Shown here: positions 22,361-30,338 of the stretch, piece by piece
Numbering within the stretch: position 1 is the stretch's first letter
How the letters are laid out: each line of letters opens with the position of its first letter
From: Trebonia sp035571275
GTDB taxonomy: Bacteria > Actinomycetota > Actinomycetes > Streptosporangiales > Streptosporangiaceae
Length of the DNA stretch: 37,329 nt
Direction of reading: 5' to 3'
Assembly: GCA_035571275.1 (NCBI GenBank)
Contig: DATMKQ010000473.1
Coordinates: 1 to 37,329 of the forward strand
The notes under the pieces: model-generated
Databases searched by the model: none
What the model saw: only the letters and a program-made list of their open reading frames with translations
Told to the model about the DNA's origin: nothing
Program-made: the position numbers and the translations under genes

Positions 22361-23041
22361 TCAGGGCGACGGCGGCGGGGCCGCGCCTAGGTAGCGCAGC
22401 ACCGCTAGGACCCGGCGGTTGCCGGTGTCGCCCGGATAGAGTCCGAGCTTGGCGAAGATCGCGTTGATGTGCTTGCTCACCGCGCTGTCGGTGATCACCA
22501 GCGAGGCGCCGATTTCCGCGTTGGAGCGGCCCTCGGCCATCAGCGCGAGCACGTCGCGCTCCCGCTGGGTGAGGGCGTCGATCGGGTCCCCGCCCCTGCG
22601 GACCAGCAGCTGGGCGACCACTTCGGGGTCGAGCGCCGTGCCGCCCGCCGCCACCCGGCGCAGCGCGTCGAGGAACTCGGTCACATCGGCGACCCGGTCC
22701 TTGAGCAGGTAGCCGACCCTGCTGGTGTTCGCCGACAGCAAGTCGGCCGCGTACCGCTCCTCCACGTACTGGGACAGCACGAGGATCGCGATGTCCGGCC
22801 ACTGGCCGCGGATCGCCAGCGCCGCGCGGATGCCCTCGTCGGTATGGGTCGGGGGCATCCGCACGTCGGCTATGACCAGGTCCGGCTGTTCACGCTCGAC
22901 CGCGTTGAGCAGCGCGGTAGCGTCGCCCGCGGTCGCCGCGACCACGAATCCGGCGCTCTCGAGCAGCTTGACAAGGCCGGCGAGCAGCAGCACCGAGTCC
23001 TCGCCGATGACCACTCGGAGTGTGCCTTGGGGCGGAGTCAC
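22361..23041 (-). CDS. Response regulator with LuxR-type HTH domain (NarL family)
   Basis: The 226-residue protein has an N-terminal receiver domain: acidic pocket VVIGEDSVLLLAGL, phospho-acceptor Asp in LVIADVRMPP, and the Lys in YLLKDRV. A C-terminal LuxR HTH follows: LTQRERDVLALMAEGRSNAEIGASLVITDSAVSKHINAIFAKLGL. The partner is almost certainly the histidine kinase encoded at 26287, of the matching HisKA_3 type, although ABC transporter genes separate them. It lies 36 bp after the permease gene but has its own leaderless-type box, TAGCGT, 6 nt before the GTG start, so it may also be transcribed alone. Confidence 0.93.
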   Translation of the reverse strand: MTPPQGTLRVVIGEDSVLLLAGLVKLLESAGFVVAATAGDATALLNAVEREQPDLVIADVRMPPTHTDEGIRAALAIRGQWPDIAILVLSQYVEERYAADLLSANTSRVGYLLKDRVADVTEFLDALRRVAAGGTALDPEVVAQLLVRRGGDPIDALTQRERDVLALMAEGRSNAEIGASLVITDSAVSKHINAIFAKLGLYPGDTGNRRVLAVLRYLGAAPPPSP

Positions 23042-23047
23042 GGGTCC

Positions 23048-23053
23048 ACGCTA
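23048..23053 (-). promoter_or_regulatory. Candidate leaderless -10 box of the response regulator gene (TAGCGT)
   Basis: TAGCGT on the minus strand is followed by 6 nt and GTG at 23041. It lies in the 36-bp gap after the permease gene and may give separate expression of the regulator. Confidence 0.45.
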
Positions 23054-23077
23054 CGGCACGGGGTCAGCATTGCGACA

Positions 23078-25444
23078 TCACTCGGCGCGCAGCGCGGTGG
23101 CGGGTCGGGCCCTGGCGGCCCAGGTGGCCGGAAGCATCGCCCCGGCGACCGCGATGACCAGCGCCGCTAGCGACAGCAGCGCGAGCCTCGCCGGCGGGAA
23201 CACGTCGGTGAAGCTGGCCGGGATGCCGGTCTGCGCGGTGGCGGCCATGGCGTTCAGGGTGGCCTTGTTCAGCGCGACCGCGGCGGGCGCCGCGATCACG
23301 GCCGCCAGCACCGCCGGACCGACGATCCAGCAGGTCACCATCGTGAGCATCTGGCCGGGCCGCATGCCGAGCGATTTGTAGATGCCAAGGTCATGCACCC
23401 GGTCCCTGGTGGTCATCAGCACGGTGTTGAGCACCCCGAGGCCGGCGGCGACCGCGACCATCAGCGCCAGCAGGCCGATCAGCGCGGTGGCGATCGCGTA
23501 GAACTGACCGCCGCCGGAGTCGGTACTGGCCCCCCACGGGCTCTTGCCGCCCAGCGCGGTGTTCACCGCCCGGGCGTATGCGGCGGGGCTGGTTCCCGAC
23601 CGCAGCCCGACGTCCCACTGCCCCAGGTTCTGGAGGGTCGCGACGCCGGGCAGGGTCTGGGCGCTGCCGTAGATCCGGGGCTGTTTCGACGGCTCGAACA
23701 CCTCACCGGCGATGCGGACGGTGACCTGCGTGGTCCCGGTGTTCACGGTCGTCGTGTCGCCGACGGCCAGGCCGCTGCCGTTCAGGAACGCCGTGTTGAC
23801 GTCCACCTCGCCGGGCGCGCTGTACCAGCGGCCGGTGACGAGGGCGTAGCCCGTCCAGGAGGAATCGCCCGCGAACACCTGGGCATTGACGTACTCCGTC
23901 ATCCCCGGAACCTGGACCTGCCCGTAGTACACCGGCACCTGGTGCGCCGTGCCCGGCTGGGCGCGCAGCACCGCTGTCACCGCCACGTTCTGCGCCGCGG
24001 TGGGTACTTGCTGCGGACCGGCGCCGGGCTGGAACTCCTGGATCTGCACCGGGACCGTGGTGGTGAGGTTCTGCGCGGCCTGCGCCCGGCTCAGCGAGGA
24101 GTGCAGCCCGATCGCGAATACCACGGCGGTCGCGCCGAACGCGATCGCGGCCAGACTAACGAAGGTGCGCGCGGGCCGGGCGAACGGCGCCGCGAGCCCA
24201 AGGCCGACCGGGCGCGGCAGCCGCAGCCGGGAGGCCAGCCGGTGCGCCGCGTACCCGCGGCCCGCCCTGGGGGCGCGGCCCGCCGCGATCGCCTGCGCCG
24301 CCGATAGCCGGCCAGCGCGCAGCGCCGGCCCCAGCGCCGCGAGCAGGGTCAGCGCGAGCATCCCGGCGGGCGCGATAACCGACGCCCAGAAGGGGACTTG
24401 CTGGCTGCCGACGCCGTACGCGCGCGCCGACTTGCTCAGCACCGGAATCGCCAGGACGTTGCCGATCGCGACGCCCGCCAGGCAGCCACCCAGCGCCGGC
24501 CAGCCGACCCGGCTCAGGTAGACGACCACCACCTGGGTGGGGGACAGGCCGATGGACTTCAGCACGCCGATCCTCTGATACCCCGCGATCACCGCGCCGC
24601 TGATCACGTTGCCCACGATGAGGACCGCCATGATCAGCCCGATCAGCGCGAACGCGACCACGAACGGTTCCATGATCGCCCCGTTACTCGACGCGGCGTT
24701 CTGCGCGGCCAGCCAGGAACCGGCGCCCGCGATCGCGCCAGCCGGCAGCGCCCGGCTCACCGTCGCGATGTCGGCACGGACCTGCGCGTAACCCCCGGCG
24801 CTTGTGAACCGGTAAAGCATCTCGAACGCAGGCGCGGTGCCCGGCGCTCCCAGCGCGGCGATCTCGCCTGGAGTGACCCACCCGGCGGCTGTGTTGGTGA
24901 TCGAGTTGGCGAGGCCGACGACCGTGAGAGACGGGTTGCCCGGCACACCGGTCACCGTCAGGGCACTGCCGACCGGAGTGCCGGGGCCTTCCCACTTGCC
25001 GCCAGGACCGGTGTTCAGCACCACCTGGCCCGGCCCGTCCGGCCAGCGGCCGGCACTCAGCACCAGATCATCGACAGGTCCGCCCGGCGCCGACCGTCCG
25101 ACCAGAGTCAGCTGGCCGAACGGCTGGCCATCTTGCTCGGTCTGCACCGTGACCTCGCCGAACGGCCCGGCCACCGCGGTGACCCCGGCCACGTGCCGGG
25201 TGGCGGTCAGTTCGGCGGTGGTGGCGCGAGCCGGGTTCGCCGTGAGGGTCACGTCGGCGCCGTTCTGGGCGGCGAACGCGTGGTCGAAGGGGGCGTTGCT
25301 GACCGCGAGCAGCGCCAGTCCAAGCGTGGCCGAGGCGGTCGACACGAGCAGCACCATGCCAATCACGAAGGACTGCACCTTATGCCGCAGCACCCCGCCA
25401 GACGCGGTCCGCACCGCCCCCATCCAGGGACCCCCCGGGCTCAC
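23078..25444 (-). CDS. ABC transporter permease, FtsX/MacB-like with two FtsX domains
   Basis: The 788-residue membrane protein has an N-terminal helix (VQSFVIGMVLLVSTASATLGLAL) and a large extracytoplasmic domain. A first FtsX unit of three helices runs near residues 265-375 (FVVAFALIGLIMAVLIVGN; the conserved GVLKSIGLSPTQV). A further helix at about 435 and a second outer domain follow. A second FtsX unit at the C-terminus has DLGIYKSLGMRPGQML. It is the usual ten-helix layout of actinobacterial BceB/MacB-type permeases, which export lipids or peptides or transmit mechanical force rather than import. GTG at 25444 overlaps the ATPase stop by 4 bases (GTGA), so translation is coupled. Confidence 0.93.
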   Translation of the reverse strand: MSPGGPWMGAVRTASGGVLRHKVQSFVIGMVLLVSTASATLGLALLAVSNAPFDHAFAAQNGADVTLTANPARATTAELTATRHVAGVTAVAGPFGEVTVQTEQDGQPFGQLTLVGRSAPGGPVDDLVLSAGRWPDGPGQVVLNTGPGGKWEGPGTPVGSALTVTGVPGNPSLTVVGLANSITNTAAGWVTPGEIAALGAPGTAPAFEMLYRFTSAGGYAQVRADIATVSRALPAGAIAGAGSWLAAQNAASSNGAIMEPFVVAFALIGLIMAVLIVGNVISGAVIAGYQRIGVLKSIGLSPTQVVVVYLSRVGWPALGGCLAGVAIGNVLAIPVLSKSARAYGVGSQQVPFWASVIAPAGMLALTLLAALGPALRAGRLSAAQAIAAGRAPRAGRGYAAHRLASRLRLPRPVGLGLAAPFARPARTFVSLAAIAFGATAVVFAIGLHSSLSRAQAAQNLTTTVPVQIQEFQPGAGPQQVPTAAQNVAVTAVLRAQPGTAHQVPVYYGQVQVPGMTEYVNAQVFAGDSSWTGYALVTGRWYSAPGEVDVNTAFLNGSGLAVGDTTTVNTGTTQVTVRIAGEVFEPSKQPRIYGSAQTLPGVATLQNLGQWDVGLRSGTSPAAYARAVNTALGGKSPWGASTDSGGGQFYAIATALIGLLALMVAVAAGLGVLNTVLMTTRDRVHDLGIYKSLGMRPGQMLTMVTCWIVGPAVLAAVIAAPAAVALNKATLNAMAATAQTGIPASFTDVFPPARLALLSLAALVIAVAGAMLPATWAARARPATALRAE

Positions 25445-26148
25445 GCCGGCACGCCCGCGTTCGCCACGACCTGCCCGTCGACCAGCTGCACCGTGCGGGC
25501 GGCGTACCGCTGCGCGAGGCTCGGGTCGTGGGTGACGAGCACCAGCGTCTGCCCGGCGGCGTTCAGCTCGCGAAGCAGCCGGCCGATCTCCTGACCTGAG
25601 GCCGTGTCGAGCGCCCCTGTCGGCTCGTCGGCCAGCAGCAGTTCAGGGGAGTTCACCAGCGCCCGCGCGATCGCGACCCGTTGCCGCTGTCCGCCGGACA
25701 GGCGCGCCGGATAGTCGTTACGGTGCCGCTCGATGCCCATCCGCTCGAGCAGTTCGGTGGCCCGTGCCCGGGCCTGTCGCCGGGACGCCCCGGCGAGCTG
25801 CGCGGGCAGCAGCACGTTGTCTTCCACGGTGAGGTCGTCAAGGAGGTTGAAGAACTGGAAGATGATCCCGACGTGCCGTGCGCGGAACCTGGCCAGCGCG
25901 CCCTCGCCGAGGGTGTCGATCCGCCGGCCGGCCACGGTGACCGTGCCGTCGGTGGGCTTATCGAGCCCGGCGATCAGGTTGAGCAGCGTGGATTTCCCGC
26001 TGCCGGACGGGCCCATGATGGCTACCACTTCCCCGGTCGCCACCCCCATGCTCACGTCCGCCAGCGCGGGCGGGCCGTCGGCCTGATACACCTTGGTCAC
26101 CGCGTCCAGCCGGATCACGTCATCGCTTGTGACACTCCGTTGTCTCAT
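25441..26148 (-). CDS. ABC transporter ATPase, MacB/LolD type
   Basis: This is an ATPase of about 235 residues from ATG 26148. Walker A is MGPSGSGKSTLLN, the Q-loop FQFFNLLDDLTVEDN, the signature LSGGQRQRVAIARAL, Walker B LLLADEPTGALD and the switch VLVTHDPSLA. The NLLDDLTVEDN and DEPTGALD segments are typical of the MacB/LolD/FtsE branch that pairs with FtsX-like permeases, here the next gene, which overlaps it. A longer frame to 26274 runs over the promoter region and its extra 42 residues have no family character. The gene is divergent from the histidine kinase. Confidence 0.92.
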   Translation of the reverse strand: MRQRSVTSDDVIRLDAVTKVYQADGPPALADVSMGVATGEVVAIMGPSGSGKSTLLNLIAGLDKPTDGTVTVAGRRIDTLGEGALARFRARHVGIIFQFFNLLDDLTVEDNVLLPAQLAGASRRQARARATELLERMGIERHRNDYPARLSGGQRQRVAIARALVNSPELLLADEPTGALDTASGQEIGRLLRELNAAGQTLVLVTHDPSLAQRYAARTVQLVDGQVVANAGVPA

Positions 26149-26273
26149 CACCCATGCAGAATGGCAGCCGAGCGTGATCGACCGCATTGGCCCGTGATGC
26201 AGAATCCGTGGTGGAGCTAGCTTCACCACAGACCGTGAACCGCGCTGGATGGGCACACCCGGCCTGGGACGCA

Positions 26274-26279
26274 TACCGT
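26274..26279 (+). promoter_or_regulatory. Candidate leaderless -10 box of the histidine kinase gene (TACCGT)
   Basis: TACCGT is followed by 7 nt and the ATG at 26287, with no ribosome binding site. The 138-bp divergent gap also holds two direct copies of ATGCAGAAT near 26154 and 26198, possible sites for the response regulator. Confidence 0.45.
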
Positions 26280-26286
26280 TTACGTC

Positions 26287-27624
26287 ATGATGGCGTTGGT
26301 TTCTCCGAGCGACGGACGTGCCCTGCGGTACCGCAGGGTGCCGTGGTCGCCGCGCGCCTGGGGCGAGCTGGTCTACCTAGTCGGCGGGATCCCCGCCCAG
26401 CTCGCGGCGGCGATAATAGTGTTCTTCTCCTGGTGGGCCGCTGCCGGGCCAACCTGGAGGGGCGGCGGGTTCCTCGGGCGGCAGTGGGGCAGCAAGTGGC
26501 CGGTCCCGCTGCTCTTCCTGATCCTGGTGTTCCTGGCGGTGCCGTTGCTGACCTGGGTGCACCGGCAGCGGCTGCGCGCCACCGCCGGCGTGGACATACC
26601 GCCGCAGCCGCGGATACCTAAGCGGCTGACCTGGGACGGCATCGGCGTGACGGCGCGGACGCGGGCGACGTGGCGCCAGCTCGCCTACCACCTGCTCGTC
26701 GGCCCGGCGCTCGCCGGGGCCGCGATCCTCGCCTTCGCCATGTGGCTGACGGGCGTCCTGTTCACCCTGTCCCTGCTCTATGCCTCGAAGCTGATGACCG
26801 GGAGCGTGCTCCAGGACGGCTCACTTCAGGGCGGCGGTCTCCGGCATGACGGCATTCCGCTGGACGCGTACGTGACGATTGCCGGGGTCGTGTTGCTGTT
26901 CGCCGCGCCCTGGGTCACCGCCGGGGTCCGGGTGCTCGACGTGAGCGCGGCCCGCGCGCTGCTCGGCGCGAGCCGCGCCGAAGAACTCGAGCACCGGGTG
27001 GAGCACCTGACCCAGACCCGGGCAGGCGTGGTCGACGCGGCCGACGCCGAGCGGCGTCGGCTCGAGCGCGACCTGCACGACGGCACCCAGCAGCGGCTGG
27101 TCTCGCTGGCCATGAACCTGGGCATGGCCCGGGCCCAGGCCACGAGCACCCAGGAGGCCCGCCGGGCGATCGCGGACGCGCACGAGGAAGCCAAGGCCGC
27201 CCTCACGGAACTGCGCGACCTGATCCGCGGCCTGCACCCGGCGGTGCTCGAGGACCGCGGCCTGGACGCGGCGCTATCGGGCGTGACGGCAAGGATGCCC
27301 ATCCCGGTCAAGCTGACGGTCGACGGCCTCGATCGCCGGGTGCCGCCGGTCATCGAGGCGGTCGCCTACTTCGTGGTGTCCGAAGGCCTGGCCAACGTCG
27401 CCAAGCACGCGCAGGCCTCCCAGGCGGAGGTGTTCGTGCAGCGAGCCGGCGACCGGCTGCACGTGATCATCAGCGACGACGGCGTGGGCGGCGCCGATCC
27501 GACCCGAGGCACAGGATTGGCCGGTCTGGCGCGGCGCGCCTCCTCGGTCGACGGGACCTTCGAAATCGACAGCCCGCCCGGCGGGCCGACCCTGCTAACG
27601 GTGGACCTGCCATGCCTACGATAA
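26287..27624 (+). CDS. Sensor histidine kinase (NarX-like, HisKA_3)
   Basis: The 445-residue membrane kinase has an N-terminal sensor region with hydrophobic segments at about 30-52, 72-92, 135-165 and 196-215 and only short loops outside, so the signal is probably sensed in the membrane. HisKA_3 follows: RRRLERDLHDGTQQRLVSLAMNLG with the phospho-accepting His, then the helix EEAKAALTELRDLIRGLHPAVLEDRGL. The ATPase domain has its N box YFVVSEGLANVAKHAQAS, and DDGVGGA and GTGLAGLARR. The kinase pairs with the LuxR-type regulator at 22361. Its 3' end overlaps the DUF4097-like gene by 13 bases, so the two are co-translated. Confidence 0.94.
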   Translation: MMALVSPSDGRALRYRRVPWSPRAWGELVYLVGGIPAQLAAAIIVFFSWWAAAGPTWRGGGFLGRQWGSKWPVPLLFLILVFLAVPLLTWVHRQRLRATAGVDIPPQPRIPKRLTWDGIGVTARTRATWRQLAYHLLVGPALAGAAILAFAMWLTGVLFTLSLLYASKLMTGSVLQDGSLQGGGLRHDGIPLDAYVTIAGVVLLFAAPWVTAGVRVLDVSAARALLGASRAEELEHRVEHLTQTRAGVVDAADAERRRLERDLHDGTQQRLVSLAMNLGMARAQATSTQEARRAIADAHEEAKAALTELRDLIRGLHPAVLEDRGLDAALSGVTARMPIPVKLTVDGLDRRVPPVIEAVAYFVVSEGLANVAKHAQASQAEVFVQRAGDRLHVIISDDGVGGADPTRGTGLAGLARRASSVDGTFEIDSPPGGPTLLTVDLPCLR

Positions 27625-28763
27625 CCGCGCCTAGCCGCACAGAAGGCGGCCCGACCCAAGGCGGCCGCGGCCGCTGGATCTGGGCACTGTCCGGGCTCGC
27701 CACCATGGCGGTGCTCGCGATCTACGGCGCTCACCTGATCACCACCGCCGGCGCGCCCGGCGGCGATCTGCAGCAGGAAAGCGCCGTGCCTGCCCAGGCC
27801 ATCACCATCACGCAGCCGGTCACCAGCTTGAACATCGAAAGCTACGGCGCGCCCATCGTCGTCACCGGCGGGCCGGTGCGGGACGTCCAGGTCACCGAGA
27901 CGATCACGTTCGCCGCGAACGACGGGCCGCCCGCCGTGACCCAGTCGGTGTCCCACGGACTGCTCACGCTGGCCGCGCCGGACTGCGATAACTCCCCCTG
28001 CAGCGTCGGCTTCACCGTGACCGTGCCCAAGGACGTCGCGGTGACCGCGCAAAGCGATGACGGCCCGCTCACCGTCTCCGGGGTCGCCGCCGCGAACCTC
28101 TACTCCGGCGGCGGGCCGACCCGCGTCTCGGACATCAGCGGGCAGCTCACCGTCGGCACGGAAGACGGCCCGCTGGTCGTCTCCGGGGTCGCCGACGCCA
28201 ACCTGGACTCCGGCGGCGGGCCGGTGCAGGTCAGCGATGTCCGCGGGCCGCTGACCGTGAACACAGAGAACGGCAACCTGGTCGTGACTCGCCTCACCGG
28301 GCCGCTGGACGCCGACACCGGCGGCGGGGCCCTGCTGGCGCGCGGCATCGCCGCCGTCACGGCCACGGTCAGCACCGAGGGCGGCAACGCCGACATCGCG
28401 TTCACCAACGGGCCGGAGCTGGTCTCCGTGGACTCCGGCGGCGGCACCGCACGGGTCGCGTTCGCCGCCGAGCCGCAGTCCGTGTCCGTCACCACAGAAG
28501 ACGGCAATGCCATGCTGACCGTGCCGGGTGGCCCGTACGCGGTGACCGCCCAGAGCGAGGGCGGACCGCAGTACGTCGACATCTCGGCCAACCCCACGGC
28601 ACGCCGCTCGATCACGGTCGACAGCGGTGGCGGCTTGCTGTCGATCCAGTCAGGGACCGGGCTCGGCGCGCCGTCGGCGTCGGCGTCGCAGCTCCCGCAC
28701 CAGCCAAAGAGGCTCCTGGCGCCCGTGAAGCCCGGGAAGCCCGCGGCGCCGCGGAAGTTCTAG
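27612..28763 (+). CDS. Membrane-anchored DUF4097-like beta-repeat protein
   Basis: The 383-residue protein has one N-terminal membrane helix (WIWALSGLATMAVLAIYGAHLI, about 23-44) and a long repetitive beta domain outside, then a Pro/Lys-rich tail. The domain has repeats of about 20-40 residues with SGGG or TGGG turns and a DGPL-V-VSG pattern, as in DUF4097 putative adhesins that form beta helices. Two adjacent units near 28070-28250 are also similar at the DNA level, so internal duplication is likely. Two Cys (PDCDNSPCSVG) may form a disulfide. The overlap with the kinase gene suggests that it works with the sensor, perhaps as its extracytoplasmic partner, but this is inference. Confidence 0.82.
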   Translation: MPTITAPSRTEGGPTQGGRGRWIWALSGLATMAVLAIYGAHLITTAGAPGGDLQQESAVPAQAITITQPVTSLNIESYGAPIVVTGGPVRDVQVTETITFAANDGPPAVTQSVSHGLLTLAAPDCDNSPCSVGFTVTVPKDVAVTAQSDDGPLTVSGVAAANLYSGGGPTRVSDISGQLTVGTEDGPLVVSGVADANLDSGGGPVQVSDVRGPLTVNTENGNLVVTRLTGPLDADTGGGALLARGIAAVTATVSTEGGNADIAFTNGPELVSVDSGGGTARVAFAAEPQSVSVTTEDGNAMLTVPGGPYAVTAQSEGGPQYVDISANPTARRSITVDSGGGLLSIQSGTGLGAPSASASQLPHQPKRLLAPVKPGKPAAPRKF

Positions 28764-28839
28764 CTGGGGCAGGCGGCACGGTTCGTTCGGGACAAAGGTC
28801 GGGAGAAACCGGACGCGGGCGGGAGGTCGCCAGCGGACC

Positions 28840-29670
28840 TCAGCCCGCGCCGGCCGCCGCCTCGACCACGTGCCGCAGGAGCAGCGCTGTGGTGACCGGG
28901 CCGACGCCCCCTGGGACGGGAGTGAGGGCGGCGGCGACCGCGGCGACGGCGGGGTCGACGTCGCCGGCGAGGCCGCCGTCGGGGGTCGCGTTCGTGCCGA
29001 CGTCGATGACCGTGGTGCCAGGGGAGACGTGGGCCGGCCCGATCAGCGCGGTCTTGCCCGCCGCGGCGACGAGCACGTCGGCCTGCCGGGTGAACGAGGG
29101 CAGGTCGGGGGTGCGGGAGTGGCAGATCGTCACGGTCGCGTGCCGGTCGAGCAGCAGGTGCGCGGTCGGCTTGCCGACCACCACCGAGCGGCCGACGACA
29201 ACCGCGTGCTGGCCGCGCAGCTCAACGTCGTAGTGGTCGAGCAGGGCGAGCACCGCCTCGGCCGTGGCGGGGGCGAACGCGGGCAGCCCGGCCACGAGCC
29301 TGCCGAGGGACACCGGGCTGGCGCCGTCGACGTCCTTTTCCGCGGGGATCGCCGTCGCCAGGTCCGCCAGCCGGGCGCCGTCAGGCAGCGGCGTCTGCAG
29401 GATCACCCCGTGCACTTCGGGATCGTCGGCGAGCTGGGTCAGCGTGGCCCTGATGCCGTTCACGGTGGACGTGCGGAGCACGTCGCAGGCGATGCCCGCC
29501 TTGGCGGTGGCCTTCTCGATCGAGCGTACGTACCACGCGCTCGCCTCGTCGCTGGTCGCCGTGACCACGGCGAGCCGGGGCGGCCGGCCGTCGCCGCTGA
29601 GCCGGGCGGCCTGGTCGGCGGTCGAGGCGCGGATCTGGGTGGCCAGTTCGGCGCCGCGCAACTGCCTCAC
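28840..29670 (-). CDS. folD: FolD-like methylene-THF dehydrogenase lacking the cyclohydrolase lysine
   Basis: The 276-residue protein fits FolD: WYVRSIEKATAKAGI, GVILQTPLPDG, EKDVDGASPVSLGRL, NADP motif VVVGRSVVVGKPTAHLLL, DVGTNATPDGGLAGDV and TPVPGGVGPVTTALLL. Against E. coli FolD (YVASKRKA) and human MTHFD1 (YINVKLKA), the catalytic Lys (K54/K56) aligns with Ile51, codon 29518-29520. Tyr47, Gln91 and Asp114 are kept. In the human enzyme this Lys is needed for the cyclohydrolase step, so this protein may be only a dehydrogenase. Two other usual blocks also differ: QLPLP is QTPLP, and PCTP is AFAP. The GTG start overlaps the stop of the FchA-like gene (GTGA), which could supply the missing activity. 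Confidence 0.9.
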   Translation of the reverse strand: MRQLRGAELATQIRASTADQAARLSGDGRPPRLAVVTATSDEASAWYVRSIEKATAKAGIACDVLRTSTVNGIRATLTQLADDPEVHGVILQTPLPDGARLADLATAIPAEKDVDGASPVSLGRLVAGLPAFAPATAEAVLALLDHYDVELRGQHAVVVGRSVVVGKPTAHLLLDRHATVTICHSRTPDLPSFTRQADVLVAAAGKTALIGPAHVSPGTTVIDVGTNATPDGGLAGDVDPAVAAVAAALTPVPGGVGPVTTALLLRHVVEAAAGAG

Positions 29671-30281
29671 CGGGAGATCTCCTCGCGGATCGCTTCGACC
29701 AGCCGGTCGGCGCGGTCGGTCACGCTGTCGGCGAGTTCGGCGGTCGCGGCGAGTTCGGCGGCGAGCGCGGTGTCCTTGATGCCGCCGAGGTTCGCCTCGA
29801 TGTTGATCCTGGCGGTGACGGCGGCGGCGCTGATCGCGGCGGCGGCGGCCGCGATGTCGGAGATCACGTTGCGGTTCGCGACGGACAGCAGGTCCTCGGC
29901 CAGGCCCGCGAGCCGTACCGCCGCGGCCATCAGGTCGGCGGGCGGGCGGGACGCACCGGCCAGCGCGTCGGCGATGGCGTCGGATCTGGCCACCCGCTGT
30001 TCCGCGGTGTCCTTGGGGAGCTGGTAGGCGATCACGACGTTGCCGAACGCCGCTTCGTCGGCCTCGGCGAGGTGCAGCGCCTCGTCCGCGAGTCCGTCCG
30101 CGGCGGCCCGGACCCGGCCGACCACCTCAGCGTCGTGGCGCGGCCCGTCGCTGAACCGGGCGACCATCGCGAGCAGCGCCGCCGCCTGCGCCGCGTGCAG
30201 CGCGCCGGTGGCACCGCCCCCCGGGGCGGCGCTGCGTGCGGCAAGCCGGGTCAGGAAACTTGCGATGGTCTCGTCGCGCAT
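29667..30281 (-). CDS. fchA: FchA-type methenyl-THF cyclohydrolase / formimino-THF cyclodeaminase family
   Basis: The 204-residue, almost all-helical, Ala-rich protein starts IASFLTRLAARSAAPGGGATGALHAAQAAALLAMVARF. This is the FTCD_C/FchA family beginning with the PGGG turn, and AEADEAAFGNVVIAYQLPKD and VISDIAAAAAAISAAAVTARINIEANLGGI follow in family order. FchA hydrolyses 5,10-methenyl-THF to 10-formyl-THF; relatives release ammonia from formimino-THF. It is the first gene of a two-gene operon with FolD and overlaps it by 4 bases. The FolD partner lacks its own cyclohydrolase lysine, so I favour the cyclohydrolase role. ATG 30281 has TAGCCT 7 nt upstream. Confidence 0.88.
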   Translation of the reverse strand: MRDETIASFLTRLAARSAAPGGGATGALHAAQAAALLAMVARFSDGPRHDAEVVGRVRAAADGLADEALHLAEADEAAFGNVVIAYQLPKDTAEQRVARSDAIADALAGASRPPADLMAAAVRLAGLAEDLLSVANRNVISDIAAAAAAISAAAVTARINIEANLGGIKDTALAAELAATAELADSVTDRADRLVEAIREEISR

Positions 30282-30288
30282 GTCCGTG

Positions 30289-30294
30289 AGGCTA
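30289..30294 (-). promoter_or_regulatory. Candidate leaderless -10 box of the fchA-folD operon (TAGCCT)
   Basis: TAGCCT on the minus strand is followed by 7 nt and ATG at 30281, with no ribosome binding site. It would drive both one-carbon genes. Confidence 0.5.
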
Positions 30295-30338
30295 CCGGGT
30301 TTCGCGTCGCGCAGGCGCGCGGTCGGGACGGCGCATAG

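Noticed and set aside
26149..26274. Longer start for the ABC ATPase
   Set aside because: The added residues have no ATPase-family character and occupy the divergent promoter region.
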